Notes: generated by a model not told the origin, from the sequence alone. A stretch of DNA of 64,000 nt from Papio anubis (GCF_008728515.1 NC_044989.1:66768712-66832711), one strand, 5' to 3'. Numbered from the stretch's first letter, positions 35,068-49,070 are shown. Program-made: numbers and translations.

Positions 35068-36089
35068 GTTTATATTTAATTTTCAGTCTCATTCTACTAT
35101 TATCAAATAGTGTTTGTTGAAATGTGGCAGGTGAATTTTCATGTTCCCTGTTAGAAATGAATCAGAAGGTGTGATGTGTTAATATTTTTAATGCACCGAT
35201 TCAAAACTCACTGAAAACTCACTGAAATTCTTTATTTTGAGGAATTTTGAAAGGGTTAGAAGATTTTACTTTCCAAGTTCTTAAACAATAGAGTTACAAG
35301 GAGCTTTATAGGGAACATATACGATTTTCAGAAATAAAAATTACATAAAGTTGTAAATATTTTAAGCAGCAATTTTCAAAAAGTTCTCCTTAGAGTATGA
35401 AGTTTGTTTCCAAAGGCAGTTTCTTCTTCCTTAATGTTAAAAGTGTCATTAGCTTAAGGAAAGGCTCAGAGTGAAAGTAAACACATATTTCAAGTAACCT
35501 TTCCGATCCCTGTGCTTCCCGCCCCCCAACCCCCGACCAACATTTTTTTTTTTTTTTTTTTTGCTAACATCTGATCTGATCTGGCTATCTCATCACTGCT
35601 TTTTCTGCTGTAAAAAAACTTTTCTCAAAATGAAGAGTTTGTCCAAGGAGCAGAAGGCCAGGTCAGCCATGTGGTTTTTGCTCATTTGTGTGTGCATTAC
35701 TCATACAATACTGTCTTCAGATTCTGTTTTCTTGATGAACTCTTTTGGAGCCACTTGTTCATTTTGTGAGAATTCATTTAAATCATTACTGTCAGCATAA
35801 TTGCATAGGTGTAAACTGCAACATGTCTATACACTAAGTGAACAACTAGGGATGCTGTGGATGATCCAGAGGGTTTTGGAATTTCCATTCTTTCTCGGGA
35901 TGCTTACTTACCACATGAAATTATGGTAATAAATGAATGAGACTACCCATTTCAGTCCATATGTTAAATACTTCAGCACTTAACTTGTTTCTTATTTTAT
36001 TAGAAATACTTAAACAGGGTTTTATACTTTTTTCCTACACCTGCCATATTGGATCCCCTTACACAGCCCACTTGGGGGACTCCTGGTCT
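35068..36089. other. Single-copy DNA, no gene seen
   Basis: Contains a C-rich bit (35518-35537) directly followed by a T-run (35544-35562). No repeat family recognised. Confidence 0.4.
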
Positions 36090-36498
36090 ACCTAACTTCT
36101 TTGACCTCAGGGCTGTGCACATGCTATTCTCTACCTGGACCATTCTGCTTTCCCTCCCTCCTTAGCTAGCAACTGCTACTTATCCTTCAGGTTTCATCTG
36201 TAATATTACTTTCTCATGTAGACATTCCCAGGTGTTCTCTGTCCTCTCAGTTTAGGTGAGGTCTCTCTGTCACAAGCTCTTACTGAACCCTACTGCTTCC
36301 TCTCAGAGGCCTTCATCGCACATAGTAACAGATTTACCTGTGTGGTTGAGAATGGGCTCTCTACTCTCTAGAAAATGTAAGCTCCAAGTCCATAAGAATA
36401 GAGACCATATCCATTTTCCATTGCATGCTCAGCGCTTAGCATTGCACTTCACAAATGGCATCCAATGGATATTTGCAGAATAAACGAATGAATGATTG
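36090..36498 (+). repeat. L2 LINE 3' part, sense
   Basis: Contains 'cattctgctttccctccctc', 'ctacttatccttcaggtttc', 'gtaagctccaagtccataag' and 'aatggatatttgcagaataa', ending 'cgaatgaatgattga'. This follows sense L2 from the middle of its 3' region through the (tgaa)n-like end. Confidence 0.8.
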
Positions 36499-36899
36499 AT
36501 ACACTATGAATTTGGGACTTACTCATATATGAGACATCATAGATCACACAGTTATGCCCCCGTATGTAATTGATAGGAAACCTATAACATAAAGGTCTAT
36601 GTGGCACACCCCAGTCACACTGTTAGTTGATAACAGTAGTAGGAAGGAAACTTCAGGCTCTTGGTCCCCAGGCCCAGCACTTTTTGTATGCATTTCAGAA
36701 GATGTTAAAGAAAAGCTAACGTTGGAAACTGCCTCCTTATTTAGATAATCAGACATCCTGAGACCAAAAACCCTCTTGAAATAGCATATAAAATAAATTT
36801 ATGAAAATGAATACTTCAAATCAATAAAAAATATGTAGTCATGATTGTGTTAAAAAAAAACAGTAAAACCAAGAACCTAGTAGAAAAGCTTTACAAAAA
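36499..36899. other. Single-copy DNA, no gene seen
   Basis: Nothing recognisable. Confidence 0.4.
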
Positions 36900-37720
36900 C
36901 CATGAATTGCCAATTCTTGAAAAAAGAAAAAGAAATGACCAATTAATATATGAACAATATATAATTTAAGGAAAGTATAATACAAACTGAAAAGATGTTC
37001 TTTGTCCCCGCACAGCCTAAAAATTTAGAAAATTTAGAAAAATTGGTTATATCCAATGTTGGCAAGAATGTGAGAAAATGAATACTCTTTTAAATTCTTT
37101 GTGAGAGCCTGAATTGGTATAATCCTTTGAAGTCAATTTAGCAATATTTATCAATATTTTAAATGTGCTTGTCTGATGACTTAGCATTCTTAGGAATTAA
37201 ATATACTGCTGAACAAACAGGTGAATAATAATATATTACCAGATGTTCCAGTAGTATTGTTCACTATAGTGAAAATTGGAATACAACCTAAATATTCACC
37301 AGTAGGAAAATCATGAAATAAGTCACTGTTCAACCAAAATATGGAAAAGTATGTAGCCACTGAAAGAATTCACTAGATCTGCATGTACTGATGTGGAAAG
37401 CTCAGTTATATCACCAATTTTCTAAAATGTATAATAAGATCTCATTTGTGCTTCATTTAGTTTTTTGTGTTTTTTTTGGTTTTTTTTTTATTATTATACT
37501 TTAAGTTCTAGGGTACATGTGCATAACGTGCAGGTTTGTTACATATGTATACTTGTGCCATGTTGGTGTGCTGCACCCATCAACTCGTCAGCACCCATCT
37601 CATTTAGTTTTAAATAAGTGTTAAGTTTTTCATAATGGCTACATCTGGGAGGGAAGTAATATGGGGGCATATAATAGTGGGGACCTTCACTTTTTACTAT
37701 ACGTGCTTCAGGGATTTTTC
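36900..37720 (+). mobile_element. Old L1M 3' part, split by a young L1
   Basis: 'caatgttggcaagaatgtga', 'gtcaatttagcaatatttat', 'agtgaaaattggaatacaac' and 'gtatgtagccactgaaagaa' match sense old L1 ('ttggtgaggatgtgg... gcaatattt... ctggaaacaac... gcagccattaaaaaga'). It is interrupted at 37465-37599 and resumes after 37611. Diverged, no coding frame. Confidence 0.7.
37453..37611 (-). mobile_element. Very short L1 3' end, antisense, with TSD
   Basis: Only 135 bases of L1 (37465-37599): a T-rich tail, then 'actttaagttctagggtaca' through 'catcaactcgtcagcaccca'. Perfect 12-base TSD 'tcatttagtttt' (37453-37464, 37600-37611). The 3'UTR text matches that of the L1 at 11.6 kb and has the monkey-type wording. 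Confidence 0.93.
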
Positions 37721-37725
37721 CTTTC

Positions 37726-38016
37726 CTTTTTTTTTTTGAGATGGACTCTTGCTCTGTTGCCAGGGTGGAGTATAGTGGTGAGATCTCAGCTCACAGCAAC
37801 CTCCGCCTCTTGGGTTCAAGCAATTCTCCTGCCTCAGCCTCCCCAGTAGCTGGGACTACAAGCACGTGCCACCATGCCCAGCTAATTTTTGTATTTTTAA
37901 TGGAGACAGGGTTTCACCATGCTGGCCAGGATGGTCTCGATCTCCTGACCTCGTCATCTGCCTGCCTTGGCCTCCCAAAGTGCTGGGATTATAGGCGTGA
38001 GCCACTGCTCCCAGCC
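37726..38016 (-). mobile_element. Alu, full length, antisense
   Basis: T-tail, then 'gagatggactcttgctctgt' through both arms to 'gccactgctcccagcc'. AluS-like. Confidence 0.93.
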
Positions 38017-39247
38017 TGCATTTTTTGTAAACATGTATTTCTCTTGCAATGTAGTTTTCTGCCAACTTATTAGCTGATGTTGTTTAGAGTCAACCGAGGG
38101 GGAAAGAGCTTTCTCACTCCCTGCCGCTGGTACTTAGCCCTTATGGACTAAGATATCCATACCTGTGCTGAGAGGTGCTGTGGGAAACTGGCTAACTTTC
38201 TGTACTTTCCCACAAACACACCAAGATAGCCAACTGGAGAGATGGCAGAGAATGTTTCCTATACACACCAGCTCCTAAGACTTATACACCTTCTCACAAC
38301 TAGGTCTGGACAGAACTATGCACACACACTGTAGACACCAGCAGTCTCCCTGCACTGTCATACTCAGACCAGTGCCTTTTTCCCAACAAAAGTTGTAGGA
38401 ACTACATAGCGCATCCAACACAACTTTTCAGCATCCCTTTCCATCCAGTGAGTAGGGCAAATCAAATCAAGAGGAATACATATCAGGGGTTTCTCGAGAA
38501 GCAATCATTAAATGAATGTGCCAGAGTCCTTAGTGGTGTCAAATTTATTACAATAAGATGGTGTTCCTTAAGACGTTGGCCCTTCTTCTCCTCTTCTCCC
38601 AGCAAACTCATCCTACGCATCAATATCCATCTGTATATCCACTAGCTTTAAAACTTCCCTGACCAGCCCAGCTTAAAGTAAGCTCACCTCATTTAACCCA
38701 GTCATTCATGCTTACTCTGTTAAACTGACAAGAGACTGCCCGGTGACATTCCAACTCTTGCTTTCTTCAGCTATTTAAATCTTTGCTTATTGTTTAACTT
38801 TATGTTTGTCTAATTTTCCAGAGTAGGAACCTTGTGTTAAATTGCTCTATATACAGCCTTGCCATAATGAGACATCTAATAAATACTTACAAATTCAAAA
38901 AACCACAGACTAGAAAGTCCAGAAGGGCGTGAATTCTATCTTTTTACTTTGGTGATTGATGTTTTTGTGCTTTCTTCTCTCCTTCCAGAGTTTAATGTTC
39001 ACTATTTGTGAGAATAAATTCAACACCTAAATTAATAACGAATTTCAAACATATTTGATGTTAATGTATAAGCCCAAGAAGACTGAAAAACTCCATAGTA
39101 GCCAAGAAGTGCAAGTTAGCAAAGAAGAAAGAGAAAAACTGATTGCAACTGTAGAATGACATTCATGTTTCACATCCAATAAAATATCATGAAAAAATGA
39201 TGTGAAAACTTAAAAAGATAACTAGTCTTGTCAAATAGAAATGGGTG

Positions 39248-39282
<35 letters not shown>

Positions 39283-40411
39283 AAATTTAAAAATGAAATT
39301 CAAGGATCCTTTGCTTAATGAAGCCAGTTCTTTCATCTTTTAAAATGACAGGTAAAGTAAAAGCTGAAGTTTGGGTGGAAAGGGAGATTTAAGGGCCTCC
39401 CTTCAGACGTTAATAAACACTATTCCACATTCTAAAACTATTAGACATAATTTGGCATAATTGCCGATCTTTCCTGAGCAAATGCATACAACTCAGTTGT
39501 TTTAACTACTAACCTCTTTCCACAAAGAGAATGATCACCCCAATTGGGGATCCAAGCTTTATGCTTTCAGAGAGGCATTTTGATGAAATATATTCTTGAC
39601 CCTGTATATTAAAAAAGAAATTTTATTTTCTCAAACTCACCACAAGGAGTGGAACAGAGACACATATTTGTTGACACCAAAAGATATTCTCTATGATGCT
39701 TGTATAGAAGAAAATTTATATAAGGAGAATGAAGCCATTTATTTTTATTTCCTTTCAGCCAAATTCCACTTTAAGTTTGTCGAATTCAGAAATTGTATAG
39801 ACCTTAAAAATATTTTACTCTGTGAACATATGTTTTCTTATGGTGATTTCCTGTCCAGCCTGTCTCATCTGTCTAATTTAAATCTTAACCCCTCAAGGCA
39901 GATACTGTGTATTTTACAGTGTTTTCTTTAAAGCAGTATTATGCTGACAAGTTCAGTAAATCCTAAACAGCAATAGATCTTCCTTTGTCATTCTTCTGCT
40001 AACTTTTAGTTTGTCTGGCTCGCTAATTTCAATGCTTGTAGATCAGTGTCCTTTAACTGAACTATTGTAGTTGCAGGAATTTTCTAAATATTGATTATTC
40101 ACTTGGGATCTATTCCCTAGAATATATCAAGAGGAAAGAAGGAAGAAAAAGATCCAGGAACCAGGGAGGGAAGAAAAGGGTCGTATTGATTATAGTGAAA
40201 CTAAAGATAGTCTTTCTTTCTTATTTGGGTAGGACATAGCTTTTCAAAGACCACCAATGCTTGTAAACAACAGGTAGGATATTTTGCTATTCCTACTATA
40301 TTTTAAAACTGTTCATTTCCTATCTTTTCACCCTATTTGTCAAAGATACATATAATAATCAGTAAGTTAAGAATTCATCACTGATGTCAATTCACAGAAA
40401 TGTTTGTTGGA
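38017..40411. other. Single-copy DNA with a TG microsatellite
   Basis: No gene recognised. Possible L2-like traces occur near 38820-38890 ('agtaggaaccttgtgttaaa', 'ctaataaatacttacaaat') and 39880-39930. 39250-39279 is an uninterrupted TG repeat. Confidence 0.4.
39250..39279. repeat. TG microsatellite
   Basis: About 15 uninterrupted TG units; a probable length polymorphism. Confidence 0.95.
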
Positions 40412-40699
40412 TTTTTTTTTTTTTCTTTTTTAAGATGGAGTCTCACTCTGACACCCAGGCTGGAGTGAAGTGGTGCGATCTCGGGTCACTGCAATCTCCG
40501 TCTCCCATGTTCAAGTGATTCTCCTGCCTCAGCCTCCCGAGTAGCTGGGATTACAGGCACGCATCACCACACTCAGCTATTTTTTTTTTTTTTTTGTATT
40601 TTTTTTTTAACAGAGACCAGGATTTCACCGTGTTGACCAGAGTGGTCTCAATCTTCTGACCTCGTGATCCACCCGACTCAGCCTCCCAAAGTGCTGGGA
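40412..40699 (-). mobile_element. Alu, antisense, slightly 5'-truncated
   Basis: T-tail, then 'gatggagtctcactctgaca' to 'cctcccaaagtgctggga', where it stops about 30 bases short of the Alu 5' end. The middle linker is an expanded T-run with two blocks (40580-40608). Confidence 0.92.
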
Positions 40700-43600
40700 G
40701 GAGTATTTTTAAAGTTGTGTTACCTTTGTACACACTGAAAAGCATCACAATTAATGAGAAAAATAAATGCAATAAATCTTTCTATATTAGTAGAAAGCTC
40801 TCCCGGGTCATGCAAACTTGTTAACAGATATTTCTTCAGGATAACTTGAGAACCTTCACAGTAGACGATGCTAGTGCTGTGCTGACTGTAGTGCTTACAA
40901 TGAATCACTGAATAAATTGTTACCAGCCACAGAGGCTGCCTCTCTGGATAATTAGCAATTTCAATTTAAGAAAGGTACTATAAAGTGCACTTCAGCTTCG
41001 ACATCAGTAGACCAAACTCTGGGGTAAGTAGTTACCTTAGACTGCTTTAAATACTATCTAGAACTTTTATTTTTAATCATATACTCTTATAAATTTCTAT
41101 CTAAAACCATATTATATATAATCCTTTTGAGCATATAGTAAAAATTTGAGATCTCATAACACAGCAATGAAATTACACTATAATTTTAGTAATTTGTCAA
41201 AAGACTTAAAGATAGAATTTATTTTCTGTACATAAGTAACAGAATGTAGAAACTGTGTCTACTATTTTCATAGCTTTTCTTTTTTTCCAGTTTTGTATGT
41301 GCACTTATAACAATAAGAGATGTAGAACATTCCATGCGGTCACTATTATATCTCTGTCTATGAATTAAGTTGATGGGTGCGTTTCACTTAGGAAATTCAG
41401 TGCTCTGAAGTTGAAATACAGGTTTTACGACCTATGTACCGATCTCTATTTTGTGGCTAAAAAGACCTTTAGAAATTCAACACTAGGCAAAAGATTCTCT
41501 GAGGCTTGAATTCTTGCAGCTTTGTGACTAAGATTTTTAAGCAAGAAACATTTACTCAAATGTTTTTGCAAGTGCATAGTTCAAAAAGGTTCTTATTACA
41601 ATCAATCAATAAATTTAACATAAATTATGTTAATTATTATTTCATAACTTAAAAAATAGAAAAAAGTGCATATATACTATTTGTCCCAGATTTTGAATCA
41701 ATAGAGGGAAAAAATCCTTTTCTCAGGCAAGATCAAAAATAGACCTTGAGAAAATTTGACCCAATGACTTCTCTTACTTCATTAGCCTTTCACACAATAC
41801 CCAGGAAGATTCTGAAATACAGATACAAAAGGAAAATATACGATCAGATCATTACAATGTATAGTCTCTGAGGTGATTATCATAAATACATAGCTGTTTA
41901 GAAAAGATACTATTATGAAAGACAGAGATGACTTATATGTAATTAGAACCATAATATTTTAATAACATGATATTCTCCAAAAAGCTCAAAACACATTTTT
42001 AAAAATTAGCACCTCATAATAATCATTATAGAAAGGTAGGTATCCTATATGTGACCACCAGACTTTAAAAAAGAGGTAGGTTTTTATTTTTTTTTTTAAC
42101 AACTTTGTGTTACACTCTTAGAAATGTATTTTAAAATTAAGTGACCAGAAGACATTACTACTAGCAAAGCATTAGCAGAGAAGAGACCTCTATGAAATTA
42201 CCAGTGAAACACGGAATCATTTCTTCTGTTAGTGAAAGTCATAGGCAAAAGTTCTAAAATTATACAATTACAAAAATAAATCAAGCCAGCGTGTCATTTC
42301 TGCTTTTCTACATTAATAAATTAACCATGTAACATTGTTCAAAATTATGTCAGTTACGCATATAATAATCTTTTAAATTAATGAAGTGATGAAGCAGTTT
42401 GATGACACCCATGATTTACAGGGCTGCTTTTAGCTAATGTTAAAAGCCTTTCGTTTAATAAATTGCCCCCTTGAGAAATTACCAAAAATGAATATTTTCA
42501 ATGCTAAATGTTTCAAGGTTTACACTTTTTAAATATATTAACAAATGGCAAGGGAGACACATTTTTCAAAATATATCTTCTTTTACATATATTTAATTGA
42601 AATTAATTAGTATATTACTTTAAAAGGAAATGATTATACAAGATCATTTATGAGAATTTTTGTGATGCAATAAACCTGAATTTGAACAATGAAATTAATC
42701 CTATCTTTATGAAATTTTGTAGAATGAATTGAGAACCATTTCAAGCTTTTTGATTAAAGAGAAACAATTCTACAAAATCTACATTCTTAAGATACAGCTA
42801 GTGCTCTTCATCGATATTATTGCTTTAATTCTTTGTTTGCATTATTTATCAAGATTGAAATGGCATGACTAAGAAGCTTCATAATTTTTATAACGATTTG
42901 TGTTTTGTTCACTTTTATCTAAACATTTCTTTATGCATTTTTATATGTGATATTAACTCCTGTGTATTTCTGTTTTAATAATGAGCCACAACAATCAGAC
43001 CTTACAGTCAAAGTACATCATTTCCATTGTCTTTCGGTTTTATGTGGCCTCTGAGACATGTCTGAATAGAGGAGAAATAATATCTTATGAAGAGATGTTA
43101 TGTAAGTTCATTAGGAAAGCAAAATAGATTTCAGACAACCCAGGATATGCTTGTGTGTCACAGCAGCAAAAAAGAAATGGAGCTAAATATAACTAGCAAA
43201 GAAAGCCTGAAATTGATGTTCCCTGTGCTTATGGATTTGTTTTCATAATGTGGAGCCTGATTTTTATTCCACTTCTGAATTAGTAATGTGCCTAGTACAT
43301 TGGGCCAGTTTCTTTCAAAGCATTTGCAGCTCCAGCCCTGAAAACAAGAATAATTAATTTGTGCTTCTTGAGCCCAATAGATGTAATTTTAGGCAGGCAG
43401 ATGTCAAGAAAATAATTTTGAGAATTCTTATAATTGATGTCAATGTAATGGAGAATTGCCTGTTGGCATTTCAAATGATTTTAAGGAATTTTAAACTTTC
43501 ATCAATGAATTTTTAATGCATACTAATAATGGACTCTTGTGGGTTTGTAGCCTATGCATAGTGAAACAGAACTTTAAGCATAATATTATTTTCCTTTAAA

Positions 43601-45654
43601 AATGGCTTGGAGAAAGTAATAAAAGTGTTGGAAATGAAAGACTTCCCTTTTTTATAATATATAACTGCATCCAACTAGTCATGAATACAAGTATTTGTAT
43701 TTGCTTGAGTCAGTCATATTTTTGAGAGTTAATAAAGAAAATTTGAAAGAATCAATGGTCTTTCAAATACACATATCCATTATATGAACATTTGCAGAAG
43801 GATCCCTGTTTACTACTGGAGCTACATTTACATTTGCATCACTTCCTGCCCCCCACTCCCACCCCCGCCAAGGAGCCTGTATACTTGCTAGAGGTCTCCA
43901 TGCCTTTTGAAGAAATATCACATGAGCTTCAGGATGGCAAATTGCAAAATATTACACATCTCCAAGTTTGAAATATCTGATAATGCTAGCACTGATATTG
44001 AAGTCTTTAGTGTCATTGGGACTATTTCCAAAAAGTCCTTCAAAGAGTACAAAATTATATAGGTATAGAAATCGATAAAACTTCTTGTCTGGCTCAACTA
44101 AAATCTCCAAAAATCACAAGAGAGGTGGGAGGGATATCAAGAGCTCCCAGAGAACCTGTGGTTATCAATGGAAAAGCAGCTGACCCTATTTAGAGATGAA
44201 TAATTTTAAAATATAGAAGTTTAATTTCTGATGGATCAAACCACATGTTCTAATCCATACTAACTATAGGGAACATGATTTTATGTCTCTGAATCTTAGT
44301 TTTATCTGTACTTAAAGTGGAATAGAGCTACCTATTTTTAGGGAGAATTACAGCATCTTTTTCCACCCTCCTCTGTTGAACTGTAGAAACACAATGAGAT
44401 AACATACGAAAGCATTTTTAACTCTTTGAAAGAATTGCATCATATAGACCTGAGATTCAAGTAACTTGATTTTTCCAATTTGTGAAAGTAGATGAGGAAG
44501 TAAGTACAGATTAAATACATATTGATAGTGTATGCACATGTTTTTACATATCTGAAATTCTTATATGGTTTTTATGACAGATTTCCTTTTTTAAGTATGT
44601 TCAATTGGGCTAATAAATTTGTATTCCCTGTGGGTGCTTCAACAAAGTGCTGAGAAGAGGAGGACAAGAAACTTTCTCCAGCAGTGGAGGACAGCTTGAT
44701 TTTTTCCCCTATCATGTTCTAAATGGAAACCTCATTGGAAACTTTACATCTTAAGTTCATAGAAACAGACACACAGTGGCTGAGAAGCTTACAGAAGTAT
44801 CTGCACTCTGTCCATTTTCAAGGCTGCACTTTGGAAGTTGGGCAGATCTTTTACTTTTTACAACACAGAGAACAGCAAAGCTGCTGCTGTTTTTCAAAAT
44901 AGAGTGCAGTCTGCCTCACAGACACAGATCCAATAAAATGCTCTATTTATTGGCTAAGCATTAACAGCATCTCTTATTTTCCTCCTGTGACCCTCCTTGG
45001 CAGTTAGTCACACATTCCGATTAAGCAGACACCACAAAAATATCCCTCATGTATAAGGAAAAAGAAAAATCCTATTGGCCATCGACCTCTCCCTTTCAGC
45101 TTCCATGGTGTCATAACCCAGTGGCTTCCAATCTGTCACCCCTAGGGCTTGGCAATCTGGACTAAGAAGATGACAAGGCAGGCAAGGATAAGCACCAGAT
45201 TCGGGGCCAGTTCCTTACCCTACCCAGAATCGTCACTTCAATGAGCAAAGCCCTCCTGATGGCCATCACCATCAGCTGAATCAGCATTTGTGAAAATGTA
45301 GTGCGTACCACAACACCGTGTTATTCAGAGCAGTGGTTATTACTTTGTTTTTATTTTTGCTGTTACTTTCTATTGCAATTCCGTTTATAATAATGACATA
45401 AAATTCCCTTTAAAATAGATGCATTTATACTTTAAAGAAGATTTAGAGAAGTCTTCTATGCAACTAAAGTTATGCAACTAATAGCATGAGGAAGCAAATA
45501 CATGGCAATAATCATGAAAATGATTTGTGAATAGCTGGAGATGAGACCACACTGAATTAAAGAACGCTAAAGCAATTGTGGGGAGAAAGTGACCGCTCTC
45601 CCATTCAGCTAGATTTTTATAATTATAGAATTTTATAGTAAATTTTTGATCTCT
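40700..45654. other. Long repeat-poor AT-rich single-copy stretch
   Basis: About 5 kb with no recognised transposon and no coding signature. Composition is AT-rich with many TAAT cores. A C-rich patch lies at about 43848-43870. The lack of repeats is discussed as a finding. Confidence 0.5.
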
Positions 45655-45835
45655 TTATGCCAGTATCAAAGTAGATATGATGTATTATTATCACCTCTTT
45701 ATAGATGGGGAAACTGAGGATCAGAAGGCTCAGGCAGTTCACTAAAAGTCACACAGTTACAAATGCTGAGAGAAATATTTAGCCTTCAACATGAGACTTT
45801 CTGCTCCAAATAGAACACAGTCTTCAGTTTCCCAG
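45655..45835 (+). repeat. MIR, sense
   Basis: 'ttattatcacctctttatag', 'atggggaaactgaggatcag' and 'aaagtcacacagttacaaat' follow the sense MIR core ('cccattttacagatgaggaaactgaggc... aaggtcacacagctagtaa'). Confidence 0.75.
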
Positions 45836-48599
45836 GCTATTCAATGAAAAAGGTCACATGAAAGCTTAGGAGTTAAGTATTGTCTTTGTATTAAAAGCAA
45901 CATTTCAGTACATTTTCCAGCCATAGATACAATAGGAAAATTCCTTTTGAGTAATATAAGATGTGAACCCAACTGAACTAATTAATTCATGGTGGTGTTA
46001 GGAGGTTAAATATCCGATGGTGATAAAACATTTTATGGATGGAAAAATGCCATATTAAATATCAAAAAATACCATTACTTGTATCACTCTTCAGTATTTA
46101 TATTCAATAAAATTATAGGTAAAGAAAAAATATTAGTACCTGCAGTTTTGACTCTTCTGATCAGTCGTTGGAGAGATGTTATTTAATCCTGTCTGTCACT
46201 ATTGTGGGGATATCAGCATTTGTCAGTGAGGACTGATGGATCAGGCAGTTGATAAACATTTAGAGACGTGTATATCCAGGAGATGCCACCACTTTGTTGT
46301 TTTACAGGAAAGAAGGAAAAGTATTAAACTTTGGTTTAGCCACTACATTTGTTTAAAAAGAAAAATAAAAGAGAAGTCATAACTTGTGAAAGCAGAATTT
46401 GAAGTTTCAATCGCAGATTTAGACATGAAGCTGTACTTTGAGACTACAATTTGTGACATCCTAAAATTAAAATGGTTCCTCAGAAATGTAAACACTTTGA
46501 CATGAAAGGGTATACGCTCAGCCTCAAGTCAAAGTTACATATAGTGCCGGCAAAATCTTCGATACCACTAGTCAGTCAAATACACTCAAGATCTCAGCAT
46601 GGAAAGCCATGTTTTCTGATCCAAAAAAAACCAAACCAAACCAAAACAAACAAACAAAAAAAACCACACCTAAACAAAGAGATCTTTTATCCCTGCAATT
46701 TTCCAAATTAATAGCCAATTTGAAGACTCTCTAATAGGAAATTTGATTTGGCTTTTCACAAGAATACTGTTTCACAGTATAATTTATATTTTTTTCAAAA
46801 GAATAAAAACCTGCTGGTTTTAACTGTGTACTTTTGCATTTTTCAAGAGAACGTTTCCTTTAGCAATATGGACAATATCAACTTGATACAAAGTAGGCAT
46901 GTGATCTGAAATAACACTCTGAAGTGTAAAGAAATGTAACCTAAACTCAAAGTGAAAGGCTAGAAACCACTTACAGAGGCATAATTATTTGAACCCCCGA
47001 CCTTTCATACTGAAATTAGTGAGCATTTTCATTTTCCATATGCAATCACTTACTGTCCTTTTTCTTCTATTAGTGTTTCAAGAAGCAGGGACATTTAAAT
47101 GAAAAAAGAAGAGGAAGAAAGCCCTCTGTTAATTTGAAACTGAGCATCTGATCCACTAAAATTGACAAAAGTATCCTCTTGAAAACTGCCACTTTCCAGT
47201 AATACAGTCTCGCAGGAAGGAGATGTGCTGGAGAAAGGGCCAGTTAGTATGACTATTCTGGGTCTTGCTATCAGTGGAGAGTCATGTCTTTCACTACAAA
47301 GAGTTATTTTTCAGATTTTTTGAACAAGGGCTTTCTTATAGATAAAACTACACAGAAAACTCATTTGTAAATGTCCCTGTCTGAACACTTTTCCACTCAC
47401 TTCAGTGTTATGAGTAGGAGTCCTTCAAAAACCTCAGATGATGAATTGTTTTATGACATGCAAACAGCTCAAAACCTGTTAGCTTTGAGAAGCTCACCAC
47501 TAGCAACTTGCCTGTTGCCAAGTGTCTTGATTCTGATTGGTCAAGGAGAGGGCAAAAGGATTAAAATCTGCCTAAGCCAAGTGAGTATGCTTCACATATT
47601 TAAGGTCCACTTGACTCAAGGAGGGGAAACTGACGCGGCCATCAGGCCATAGACTTTACCAGCCCCACCCTGAGTTCCCATAATGAGTCATAGCCCAACT
47701 TCTTACAACTGCAGAGGGAGTCCGCTTCTTCCCTTTCTCAAAGTAGCTGGAAAACTCCTCAAAGTAATGACCTCTCACAAAGTAAGAGTTAGACAGTCAT
47801 TAGCGGCTCAGTCGCCAAGCCTATCGGTGCGAACTGAAGGGGAATCATTCTGTTGAAGTAAAACATGATTTTGGCCTGGACATGAGATTAAAGCAAAGGC
47901 ATGACACCCGGCACGGGGAGTGCCCAGATGGCAGAGGCCAGGGAGTCTCCGAACAAAAGGGAAAGAAGAAACAAAACAATTTTCTGCTCCATTTTATCTC
48001 AATTCTTTGACATCCAGACCAAACCTGATTACTCAGGCTTGTGTGAGGACTGGGCAGACCTGAACATGTCTGTAATTCAGGTTGAATGAGCTTTCCTGAA
48101 GTTCACATGCATACCTCAGGTTTTCCTACCACTTTCCCCCCTGCCCTGCCACGCTCAAGACCACCAGCCCCCTCTTTCTACCCTGCTGTGGATTCTCAGA
48201 ATGCTTTAAAGAAGGTGATAGTTGAAATTTGGAAGAGCTTACTTAATATTGGTGATGGTAAAGAAAAAAAAAAGAAAAGAAAGAAAAAGAAAACAAAACA
48301 GAACTCATTTTTGCACCAGCAGCTCCTTTCCCCAGTATAGCCAAATAATGACAGTTTAATTCAAACCATTCATTGAGAAATTCCTATACAAAGGCCCCTA
48401 AATGAAAGAGCAGACAGTGAAAAAGCATCAAGATGTGAGAAAAGGAGAATAAAGCTTTTGAATCTTTCAACTCTGCCAGGATACCCTTAAATAGAAGTGT
48501 TGTGGGGGAAACCAATCTTAGAAGTAAGTGATTGCATAAGATTAATCTGGAAGGAAGGGAGGGGAACCAAACCTTACCAACATTCACGGAACTTTTAAA
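45836..48599. other. Single-copy DNA, no gene seen
   Basis: Contains a CCAAA/CAAA-rich simple tract at about 46622-46668 and an A/G-rich tract at about 48261-48300. 47620-47850 has a few CpGs and an exact AP-1-type site TGAGTCA at 47684-47690. No coding exon is supported. Confidence 0.4.
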
Positions 48600-49070
48600 A
48601 AGTTGTTCTTAACCAGGAGTAAATAGCATAATCATATACGTGGGGATTCATGCTGAAACTTCTGAATCAGACACCCTGGGGCTGGGAACTAGTCAGCCAG
48701 GATGTCTTCAGGATCACACACCCTGGGGAATGTGGACTTTAACATTTCTTCTGAGTAATTTTGGCCTCCAACCTGAGTAAGGATAGTTCTAGACCTATAG
48801 TTCTCAAACCTAGATGAGTAATTATAAGAATTACCTAGTAGCTCAAATAACGTGGATTTTTGGTATCTATTCTACCTTGAGTTGGGACCTTTGGAAGTGG
48901 GACCCCAGATACAAATCTGATTATCTGCCATATTTTGGAACCGCAACTTAATATCACACCCCCAAACAAGTCCCAACATTGGCCATAGAGCCAGTTGAAT
49001 AGGTCCAGATAGGGCCCTGAAATCTGCACTTTAATAAGCATCTGTTGTGAGTATTTTGAAGACTTTACTA
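48600..49070 (+). repeat. MER5/Charlie-type DNA transposon remnants
   Basis: 'ctgaatcagacaccctgggg' (48662-48681), 'ctatagttctcaaacctaga' (48796 on) and 'cctgaaatctgcactttaat' resemble phrases of MER5-type hAT elements ('agttctcaaac', 'ctgaatcagaaactctggggg', 'aatctgcatttttaacaag'). Probably two decayed copies; borders uncertain. Confidence 0.5.
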
